Position numbers and translations under genes: made by a program. DNA of 64,000 bases, from positions 1 to 64,000 of the forward strand of contig CAUYUJ010020763.1 of the NCBI GenBank assembly GCA_963575745.1, given 5' to 3'. Source of the stretch: Prorocentrum cordatum. Its lineage: Eukaryota; Sar; Dinophyceae; Prorocentrales; Prorocentraceae. Shown here one piece after another: positions 55,641 through 64,000 of the stretch (the first letter of the stretch is position 1; each line of letters begins with the position of its first letter). Below the pieces are notes generated by a model. The model had not been told where the DNA came from. It searched no databases and saw nothing but the letters and a program-made list of their open reading frames with translations.

Positions 55641-56639
55641 CGTTTCCAGGTGCAAGCCCGTGAGGCAAGCTCTCGGTTGCTGGAGCTCAGTCGGGGAGTG
55701 GGGTCACCATGCTGATCCCCCCCTTGATCGAACGACGTGGGCGACGACGTTTCCAGAACGGCCGATCAACGCCGAAGTCGGCACGACACGAGTTTGCCGC
55801 ATTCCGCCGCCCCGTCTGTCGGGCAGTCAGTCGGCCAGCGGCCCAGCACGGTCCGTCGAGCTGCCCAGCCGGTCGGCCGGTTTCTGGTCCGGCGGCTCCT
55901 CGGGTCCGAGGCGCGGGCGGGCTGCGCTCGGCGCTGGGGCACGGGTGAAGCTGATTGTGGCACGAGGGCGAGGGGAAATTCCGAGGGAAAGTGGAGCTTG
56001 TCCTCTCGTGCTCGGCTTCCTCCGGATGCTATTCTGTGACTTGCTGCATTGTGTGGTAGCGTTCCCTCTACCACGGCTGCTGGCAGCGTCCCTTCTGCCC
56101 CTCTGGGCTTCTCTGCTTTCTTCCCTCTGCTATCCAGTTTGTGCGCGCCGACGGCCTAATTTACTGGATTGCCCTTCGCCTGAGTCGGCCTCACATGTCT
56201 TTCTCGGACGCTACGGTGTCATTACCAAAGTTTGACCAACGCAAAAGCCGAAGGAGCGGAGAGAAGGCTGCGCGCGGCAGGAGGGCCCTCGGAGCAGGAA
56301 GTTTTTCGGGATGTGCCGAAGCGGGCACGTCGTACGGGAAGTGCAGCTGTGGAGGACACACCCCAGGTACGAACGGGGCGCACGATATTGCAAGGTCAAG
56401 GTGACAAATCGATGGAACCGAAGCACGAACCAGGGAACCAATCAGCATCGACGACATGCCAAGCGAAGGTGCCCCTAGGTATACAGGCGCCCAAGGTATT
56501 GTCAATCTGTCTGACGAGACAAGGGCAGGCCACCAGGTGGCAATGGGCAGAGCGCGAGGCAGGGAGGAAATTACAGTACAAAATGAGTGTATCGGGACGT
56601 AACTCCAGGTCGTGGATTAACTCTCATTGATCCCTTCGC
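55641..56639. other. No gene seen
   Basis: Unique sequence. 380-codon and shorter plus-strand frames lack recognisable features. Confidence 0.4.
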
Positions 56640-57225
56640 AGTCAGCCGCACAGTCGGTCAGTCAGACGGTCAGACAGCTAGTTAGTGAGCCGCCCCGCCA
56701 GTCAACCAGTCATCAGGTCATTCGCTCAGTCATTCAGCCGCCCAGTCAGCCAGTTAGTCAGCCGCCAAGGTGGTCAATCAATGAACCCAGCCAGTCAGCC
56801 ATTCACTTCTCCTCCGCCCAGTTAGGCCGTCACTGAGTGAGCCACCCAATCAATCAATCAGTCAGCCAGTCTCCGGGTAAATTAGTCAGCCGCGTTGCTT
56901 AAACAGTGGGCCGCACAGTCGACCAGTCAGTCAGTCAGTCAGTCACCCAGTCACCCAGTCACCCAGTCACCCAGTCAGTCACCGAGTCAGTCAGTCAGTC
57001 AGTCAGTCAGCCAGTCAGTCAGTCAGTCAGTCAGTCAGTCCGCTGCCCCGTCAGTAATTCAGCCAGCCAGTCAGTCAGGCAGCTAGCTGCCCAGCCGCTC
57101 AGACAGCCATCCAGTCAGTCAGCCACCCAGCCAGTCAGTCAGTCAGTCCGCCACCCAGTCAGCGACGAGTCAGTGAGTCATACAGTCTGTCAGCCAGTCA
57201 GCTAATCAGTCAGCCAAACAGCCAC
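56640..57225 (+). repeat. GTCA tetranucleotide field
   Basis: About 580 bp built of CAGTCAGT with CAGCCAGT, CACCCAGT and CATT variants; pure GTCA runs near 56930-56945 and 56985-57045. A shorter outlier of the same repeat lies at 55320-55375. Confidence 0.95.
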
Positions 57226-58227
57226 GACGAGGACGGCCCAACCATATTGTTTGTGGTTTCTGGCACGCGACTGTGGCCCATCCGTGACTGTGTCCCAGCC
57301 CTCGCCGAATGTCTTTTGAAGTTCAAAGCTGTGGGCCCCACTGCCAAGTAATTTCCTCAGCTTTCCCCGCCTCTGCATGCCAGTACGGGGAGCAACAACA
57401 AAAGCACGTCCCGCAGCTTCTGCCACCTTTGTATGATGGTACGGGGCCCGTCGTACCCATTGATAGTCGACCTGTCAATACTTCCTTTTCCCCATCGACG
57501 TTCAATTCACCACTCCAGCAGTCCAGATGCGCAGGCAGCCGCGACTGGTTGCTGAGTGAGCGGCGGCTTCTTACGGAAACAGAGTTAAAGAGACAACAAA
57601 AACGGATTCATCGATATCTCGATATTGTTGCCAGGTCGATAGGAGAAGAAGAAGAAGAAGAAGGAGGAGGAGGAGGAGAAGGCGGAAGAGGAGGGGAAAG
57701 AGAAGCGGCCAGAGGGAGATGAGCGGTTGGGAGAGACGTCGGGCCGATCCGAGGTGAGGCAGTTTGGGGATCGTGTGGGGACTTGCGCTCAAGACGCCGA
57801 GACAAGGACCGCCTTGGGCTCTGGAGGGGCTCCGGCTGGTTTCCGGGCCGCTCCTTCTGGCATGTGCCGTGGAGCCTACTGGTGGCCGAGGCCCGCCGTG
57901 GCCGCAGCGGCCCCATTCGTGCCTTCTGCAGTGGAGGCTCATGCCAAGAAACAGCCTGCTCGCCTCCAGGGTGCCCTGGGTTTCTTAGCTTTCGATGGTG
58001 CAGCTGTGGAAAGCGCGACGTCCCCACACAAAAAGTCAAAATGGACGCCCTGGGGGTCTCAGGATTAGGTTTTTTCCTGGAAGGCTTCCTGTGGGCTGGC
58101 CTCCACTGTGTGGCGATCCTTATGGTAGCACGATGGCTGTACAGCCAGGCCCGGAGGAGGGGGGCGGACGTCGCCTGCGTGCTGGCGTGCAGGCCGAGGG
58201 TGCTGAGCCATTGGCGGTCCACCGTAG
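57226..58227. other. No gene seen; short GAA/GGA run
   Basis: A GAA/GGA run lies at 57645-57690. An open frame at 57727-58068 (113 codons) has no recognisable feature. Confidence 0.4.
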
Positions 58228-58384
58228 TACAGCGTCAAAGCTTTACGGTAGGTTTGCGTCGTGTCGACCAGCGGCGACCCCAGCGTGGGCGTTCAAGGTT
58301 GAACGCCGCTGGCGACCCAGAATCGATCGACGTTGAACGATCGGACGTTGCGGCAGCGGCCAATCGTTCAACCTGCCGTACAGT
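58228..58384. repeat. Double-hairpin repeat, copy 2
   Basis: Contains two clear inverted repeats: GGCGTTCAAGGTTGAACGCC (9-bp arms, 2-bp centre) and GTTGAACGATCGG ... CAATCGTTCAAC about 40 bp further. Copy 1 lies at 55529-55640. Non-coding. Confidence 0.7.
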
Positions 58385-58459
58385 CCTTCCCAGTCCGCAG
58401 GGGGGGACCCGCGAGTCCAGGATGGTGGAGGCGGCAATCTCGTGAAAGGAAAGCCCGCA

Positions 58460-58494
58460 GCGTTCCGGAACGCTCCCAGAGCGTTCCGGAACGC
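58460..58494. repeat. Twin 14-bp perfect palindromes
   Basis: GCGTTCCGGAACGC occurs at 58460-58473 and again at 58481-58494, 7 bp apart. Each is a perfect palindrome, and the pair can also form one long hairpin. Confidence 0.9.
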
Positions 58495-58644
58495 GAGAAG
58501 GCCACGGCGCCCGAGACATCCTTGGGAGCCGCCGGATTTCAGAGAGTCTCGATGCTTCTTCACCCGAATTGGTCCTCGTCCTGGCTTCTTCTCGGAGCTG
58601 GGGGAAGGACGTCGCCCGCGGCCTCTCCTCCGGCACACGGGCAC

Positions 58645-58988
58645 TCAGAGGGGGGGGGGGGGGGGACGGCGGGGGGGAAGCGCGGGCCCGGGCGGGTCGC
58701 TCCGAGGAGGCGGCGGCGCAGCTGACGTCTCAGGCCGCCCGCCCGTCTGCTCGGAGCGGGGCGACGAGGAGGGGCGAGGAGGAGGAGGAGGAGGAGGAGG
58801 AGACGGCGGGAAGGCAAGCGAGGGAGCTGGGTGCTGAGGAAGCCCTCCCGGTCGGCACACACACACACACTTTTGCCGTCGGCGGCTAGGCAGAGGGACT
58901 GCTCTGGCGATGTAGCGCACACGCGCACACACACACACACACACGCACACACGCATATATATATATATATATACATATATATGTATAC

Positions 58989-59019
<31 letters not shown>

Positions 59020-59490
59020 ACGTCGGCGGCTAGGCAAAGTGACTTCGCTGGTGGATGGAGGAAACACACACACACATCTGTCGTGGCGGGCTCGGGACCT
59101 CTGGCCGGCACGCCTGGCCCTGGTGGACACCACCAGACCTACGAGGGGAGGGACCGTTCGAATCCTTCAGGATCCCGAGTACTTCCCTGGAAAACCGAGC
59201 GGGTTCCCCAGGGAAGTTCCAGAGATTTCTGAGGATCCGAGCGGTTCCCCAGGGAAGTGCTGGGGATTCCAAGGGACCCGATCGATTCCTTGGAGCGGCT
59301 CCCGAGGGAAGTGCCAGGGGATCCGAGCGGTTCCCCAGGAGGAAGAAGAGACGACGGGAAGGTAAGCGAGGGAGCCGGATGGAGCGAACACCCCTCCTGA
59401 TGGGCGCACGCGCACCCTTGCCGTGGCCGGCTTGAGCCCTCCAGCTGGCACGCCTGGCCCCGGTGGACACCAGACCTACGACGGGTTTGG
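58645..59490. repeat. Repeat cluster: G run, GGA, CA, TA and a diverged duplicated segment
   Basis: G run 58651-58664, GGA 58770-58802, CA 58857-58870 and 58918-58948, TA 58955-59020. A diverged direct duplication spans 58808-58888 and 59355-59430 (shared GGGAAGG.AAGCGAGGGAGC). A further direct duplication spans about 59085-59145 and 59420-59480 (shared GGCACGCCTGGCCC and GTGGACACC). Between them 59160-59350 carries loose units of GAGCGGTTCCCCAGGGAAG. Confidence 0.75.
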
Positions 59491-59604
59491 TGTTGGGGCC
59501 GCAGATTGCGTTCTCCGAGATTGGTGATCTGTTGCGCTGCGGCTCCGCCATGTAAACAGTATATTGAGAAGGCCTGTCGGCCGGTGCCGCCGACCCTGAA
59601 GCGG

Positions 59605-59621
59605 AACGACGATGACGACGA

Positions 59622-59679
<58 letters not shown>

Positions 59680-59680
59680 C
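59605..59680 (+). repeat. (GAC)n microsatellite
   Basis: About 75 bp of GAC triplets followed by a C/G homopolymer-rich patch to 59720. Confidence 0.95.
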
Positions 59681-59720
59681 CCCCCCCGGGGGATCCCCCC
59701 CTCCCCCCTGGGCGGGGGAG

Positions 59721-60354
59721 GGATCAAAGGAAAGGGGCTTCCTCTCGGTCGATTACGACGCTGCTCGATTTTCCTCTGACCGGAACGCTTGGAATGGGAG
59801 CGGCGACGACGACGACGACTCAAACGGAAAAGCCGATCACAGACGCCGACAGGCTCGGCGGATTCATACTGTGCTTGCGTGGGCCTGGCAGGGGCGACTC
59901 GCACGCTCCCAACTCTTGCAGCACACGCGGCGTGGCGGGCACTTTCTCGCCATACCGTCCGCGGAACGATGTACCTTGACATTGCTAAATTAGTTACATG
60001 TTCAGGTCGGAGGTGCGCCCGTAACAGAGGTCAAATCGTGCTTGACTGTACGCTCTATTGCGTCCCAATGGTGGGGATGGACCTGTGTAAATGCCCGATG
60101 CCGATGCCCGCCAACTGGACAAACGTCTGAAGACCTCCGCTCTGGTTTGAGGAGCCGCTGGGGCTGGAGCTGGAGCCTCTGGGCATTGCGATTTTTCTCG
60201 CACTGGGTGTTTCCGCTTTGTTTTGGGCCCCAGGACAATTTTCATATCGATCCAGCTTGACAAATACTGCAGAAAGATTGGGTCTAGGGCTCCGGTCATT
60301 ATTTTCCGCGATGTTGCATCTTTGTCGCAACGTCGGGCTTCTCACGCCCCCGTC
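59721..60354. other. No gene seen
   Basis: Unique sequence without a supported frame. Confidence 0.4.
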
Positions 60355-60490
60355 AGGGGTCCTGCATGCCAGACCCCAGGGCTGTCAGGAGACGGCTCAG
60401 GATAAAAAGCTGGTCCTCGGGGAGGGGTCCAGACCTTTTTGGGAGCCGCCTGGTGGGAAAATAACCACGTCGGATGTCCGGGACTGCATT
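60355..60490. repeat. Diverged dispersed repeat, copy 1
   Basis: Shares with 61017-61150, in the same order: GGNCCNGGG, GTCA, CTCA.GAT or CTCATAAT, AAAAG.TG, GGGTCCAGACC or GGTTCCAGACC, TTTGGGGAGC or variant, and GTCGGATGTC or GTCGAATGTC with CGGGACT or TGGGTCT. Confidence 0.55.
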
Positions 60491-60502
60491 GTCACACCAC
60501 AG

Positions 60503-60628
60503 TTGTTACGTTACTATAATATGTGGCGGCAGTGTCGATTCGGCGGCATTGATAGTTCTGACTCCTTGTTACGTTACTATAATGTGTGGCGGCAGTGTCG
60601 ATTCGGCGGCATTGATAGTTCTGACTCC
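60503..60628 (+). repeat. 63-bp tandem duplication
   Basis: Two adjacent copies (60503-60565 and 60566-60628) differ at about one base (ATAATATGTGG versus ATAATGTGTGG). The near identity indicates a recent event. Confidence 0.95.
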
Positions 60629-61016
60629 TTGCTTTCTCCTGGCCACGCGCGCAGCGCTGGCGCGTGATTCCATGTGAGATCGCCTTCGCAACAGCCTTTC
60701 GCAGAGCACTTGCGCTTTCGAACGGCGCCCAACGGAGTCCGCTGCCACTCTTTCCGTGGTGCTTCACGGCGCGTCACCTTCCAAGCAATCGAGTTTCGGT
60801 CGCCAGTGCCCTAATTATTGACATGAGGTTTCTCGTTTCCCTGACAGTCTTGCTGTTGACGTTATTGTTTTGATTCCGCTCGCAAGTCCGAACGCGTTAA
60901 GCTTTTGCGTTGCTGAATTTCCTTGTAGCCTCGGAGGCCCTCCCTTCACTTCCTCGTGCCGAGACAAAATCACGACCAGAAGTTCTGGGCAGTTTTCTGA
61001 TTCTGGAAACCCTTAG
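60629..61016. other. No gene seen
   Basis: Unique sequence without a supported feature. Confidence 0.4.
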
Positions 61017-61150
61017 CGGGCCCTGGGACCGTCAACACACCACTCATAATGAAAAGTTGTTTCCCGGGAAGGGTTCCAGACCTGGAGTCCAGACCTTTGG
61101 GGAGCGACCCTTCGAACAAAATACGGCGTCGAATGTCTGGGTCTTGGTGA
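61017..61150. repeat. Diverged dispersed repeat, copy 2
   Basis: Partner of 60355-60490; contains an extra internal GGAGTCCAGACC duplication. Confidence 0.55.
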
Positions 61151-62154
61151 CCCATTGGCCCTTGGCTTGTCTTGGGAAGATACTCTTGTGATATGTAGAT
61201 TTCTTGTCGCCCTCTCAACTGCTCCCGAGGGCACCTGAAACAAAAAAACGTGGGAAGCACCACATCGGAGGGCAAAATCGACTTCCTTCGAAAAGACCCA
61301 TGTCTGGGACAGAGCGCGGGACTGAGGCGGGGAGGGGGGCCAGGGGGAAAGGGTGCGGGAAGGACCCACGGGGAGAGGTGGGGAGGGCGGACGAGTGTGA
61401 CGACGGGCCGGGAGGGAGCGACGGGGGGTGGCAGGGAGGCGGCCTGGCCCTGGACCCCCCCCCCCCCCGGCACCAAGGCCGCGGACCGCGAGAGGTGGAG
61501 GCTCCACCAGCAGGCGGAGCTGCTCCACGTTGCGGGGAGCTTGGAGCACCAGGCTCGGCTACACGAAAGAGCTACCATTCGCCGTAGTGACCTCTTGTGC
61601 GAGCACACTGGGGTCTCCAGATGGCTGAACGCGATACGATGGCAGCGTCGTGCGCGCTCGGGTTTGGCCTCCTCGCGGCCCCCGAAAGTCCCGCACCAAA
61701 GGTCACTCTTGCCCAGGGTCGCTCTTGCGCGTGGCCGACAGGCCGAGGCCATCCGGGAGCGCACGCGGGAGGCGAGGGCCGCTCGACGAGACCCGAGGCG
61801 GGAGCGGGCTGTGATTCCGAAGTCTGCAGCTGCTGGGAGTGGAGGGGGGCAGCAGCAGGGGTCAGGAGCAGCGCTTGGGGGGGGAGTGGGGCCCGGGGGG
61901 GGGCCACGTGGACTTCCCCAGTCATCGCCGATGGGGCAGTCGCTGTGGAGCCTCTTGGCCCGACGGAAGGCCTGCCCCAAATTGGTCGCGGCTGTTGCTG
62001 TGGGTGCCGATCGCGGCCTTTTTGCCAGAGCTCCCTCTGAGCCCTCGGCCCCGATGAGCAGAAGCAGTGGGACGGCAACTTGCGCGCGACATTTCCTCTG
62101 CAAGCCCCTGAACGGCGTAAGGGAGACCAGACACGCCACACAATGTCGATCCCC
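61151..62154. other. No supported gene in GC-rich open sequence
   Basis: Both strands are open for long distances (plus 61250-62284, minus 62487-60970). The plus frame has an Arg/Ala-rich helical stretch near 61480-61800, but no motif, exon border or homology I recognise, and its 3' part runs into the heptamer repeat. Confidence 0.35.
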
Positions 62155-62240
62155 GACCTTCGATCTTCCAGGATCTCGACCCTCGACCCTCGATCCTCGA
62201 TCCTCGACCCTCGATCCTCGACCCTCGATCCTCGATCCTC
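62155..62240 (+). repeat. TCGATCC / TCGACCC heptamer array
   Basis: About 11 heptamer units alternating CTCGATC and CTCGACC. Confidence 0.85.
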
Positions 62241-62344
62241 CCAGGGCGCGCGTCCAAGGTGCGCAGTTCTCGGGCGGGCGGTAATGGAGGGGGGCCCAAA
62301 TTGGAGGTGAATAAAAGGGCCCCAAAGGTACCCTTTTGGGCCTC

Positions 62345-62435
62345 GTCCTCCTCCTCCTCCTCCTCCTCCTCCTCCTCCTCCTTACCTCCTCCTCCTCCTC
62401 CTCCTCCTCCTCCTCCTCCTCCTCCTCCTCCTCCC
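62345..62435 (+). repeat. (CCT)n microsatellite
   Basis: About 90 bp, nearly pure, with GGGGCCCAAA-type words on both flanks that are partly inverted (CCTTTTGGGCC on the left, GGCGCCAAAAGG on the right). Confidence 0.9.
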
Positions 62436-64000
62436 CTATTGGCGCCAAAAGGGGCCCCAAACGACCCTTGAGGGCCCTTTTCTGCACCCCCAGTGGAGGA
62501 GGTCACCCCCCCATTACCACCTGCCCGAAGTTCCTGCTCCTCTCAGCTGCCGCAGTTTCGAGCGCGCTGGTTAGGTTTCGTTGTGGTCAGTTGTCTGGCG
62601 TCGGGTGTGCTCGAGCGGTGGAGTCGCCCCTGCGAATGAGCCGTGATTCGCCCTCCGCTGGTCTTTGACGATCTTCGTGCGGTGGCCTGGCTCGACGCAT
62701 CGATACATCCAGCGCCCGTCCCTCCGACTCACAACTCCCAAGTTTCCGACTCCAGCTTCTTACTCTCCGACTTCGGCCGAGTTCCGAGTTCTGTCGGCGC
62801 CTTGGCGCGCCAGCCGTTCCTTACACGGGACGCCCTCGAGGCGACATCAGCGCCGCTCCGCTCTGCTCCGCTCACCCCCGCGTTGGTCAAACTGTATCTG
62901 GTTTGGGCGTGCAGATGCAGAGCGCCTTTGGGGGGCAGAGCGGCACAAGCAGCGCGGCCAGATGCACGAGCTGTTTTTTCCTCGCGGCAAGGCGGGTCCA
63001 GGAACGGTTTGGGTGCGTCTTGGGCCGCTCTCCATGGCCCTCGAAGGGTGTCTTGGAGCTGACTTGAGGAGTTTGAGCTACCAGGGGCTCTTCATTCGGT
63101 CGGATACTGGGCGCCAGACTTGTAGCTTTTTCCAGGCCGCCTTGAGCACTTCCCGTCCACCCACCCACACAGATCCATGTGAGCGAATTGGGTCCCTTGG
63201 GAGGCGGGGTCTGGGGTGGGCGAAGGGTCTCACACGCTCGATACCTATTAGGTTGGGATCGGCCATTACCCGAATATCCGTATAAGTGTATGTGGATCTC
63301 TCTCGTGCAAAGAACATTGAGTCTCTGTGATTGGACGACCCGGGCCACGGCTGAAACGTGGCCAAGGCCAGGGCCAGGACAGGGTATCAGCCAGAAAAGA
63401 ATTGCGTTGCCTTTTTAAGATTGTCCCCAAATCGCGAGGATGCAGACGCTCGAGCACAACCAGGCAATCGGCGACCAGATGCGCGAGGACTGCGTCGGCG
63501 TCGCTCGCTTCGCCGCGGTGTTGGCCGCGACGGTCGCATGAAGCAATGTCACGCTGGGGCCTCCCCGAGGGTCGCTTGCCCGCGCGGGACCCTTGTGATC
63601 TTAGCGTCGTGTGCGGACGCCCATCGACGTCCGCCGAGACCGCGGGCGCCCAAGGGGAGAGGAGGGGGGTGTGCCTCCACAGCTCGATGGAAGCACCCAC
63701 CAGCCCCACCGCCTGCCGATGCCACGGCCTGAACGGGCAGCGCGGCCTGACCGCGGGGGCGGGCGGGCAGGCGGGCGCCCCGCAGAAGGATGCCAGACAT
63801 CTGGGGCTCTGCTGGGCCTTTCAGCCGCCGCTCATCGGGGAGGGCGGGAAAAGAGCCATCCCCAGTGAGAAAGGTCCCGAACCCTGCCCGCCTCCAGCGG
63901 TTCTGACAGGCGGGATGGGGGGTGCGCAGCAGGGGGAGGGGCCTTCGTAATGATTCTGGGTTCCCCAGCTCAGGCCTCGCGTTACAAAAGAGGGCAAGTC
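62436..64000. other. No gene seen
   Basis: Unique sequence. 62985-63085 shows a faint trace of the CTTGGGCC family. Frames at 62643-63285 and 63327-63950 have no recognisable features. Confidence 0.4.

Noticed and set aside
56895-57205. Ser/Gln/Val-rich frames
   Set aside because: Translation of the GTCA tetranucleotide field.
59150-59190. tRNA-like T-loop word GTTCGAATCC
   Set aside because: No pairing T stem, anticodon arm or acceptor stem around it; it lies in a minisatellite.
60970-62487. 505-codon minus-strand open frame
   Set aside because: It starts in a GGA tract (poly-Glu), crosses the heptamer array and ends in unique sequence; the opposite strand is equally open. No motif.

Overview
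The window looks like nuclear DNA of a dinoflagellate. The evidence is indirect but consistent: a GC-rich sequence dominated by simple repeats, minisatellites and retroelement wreckage; small multi-exon genes whose introns start with GC, GA or GT and end in AG, mostly with G after the junction; genes running head to tail on one strand; and, just upstream of one gene, a tandem degenerate remnant of the dinoflagellate spliced leader. I cannot name the species.

Only four stretches look like protein-coding genes, all on the minus strand. (1) 23219-24435 is a two-exon gene whose product resembles GT-A-type glycosyltransferases of the GREB1/TET-associated kind, with the spliced-leader relict at 24464-24495. 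(2) 33085-36253 is a seven-exon gene of unknown function (485 codons in my model). (3) 28315-32994 is a seven-exon Mutator-like (MULE) transposase with a FLYWCH-type zinc finger and D, D, E catalytic positions. (4) 27661-28314 is a 217-codon open frame that starts immediately after, and in frame with, the transposase stop. Genes 2, 3 and 4 lie head to tail; the 2/3 and 3/4 boundaries are each a single in-frame stop codon.

Two degraded LINE retrotransposons of the dinoflagellate RT-plus-RNase H type lie on the plus strand: LINE A (12845-16591, lacking its 5' part, reverse transcriptase in several frames) and LINE B (45952-51190, from an ORF1-like coiled segment to RNase H and a Cys/His tail, interrupted by two GGA tracts).

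The rest is repeats. Several families occur more than once here, which allows them to be defined by internal comparison: a GC-stem foldback element (828, 2778, 3969); a composite element with conserved ends around AGCTT/AGCAT arrays (3088 and 40328, the latter flanked by 44-bp direct repeats); a 170-195-bp MITE-like element (25529, 54489); a hairpin-bearing repeat (23024, 32428); a satellite family (26760, 38268); GGCCGAGTC arrays (19943, 37530); a double-hairpin repeat (55529, 58228); a diverged pair at 60355 and 61017; and a degenerate 'CTTGGGCC' minisatellite at about a dozen sites. No rRNA, tRNA, CRISPR array, bacterial operon or organellar gene was recognised. Exon coordinates were derived by hand from phase and homology and may be off by a few bases.
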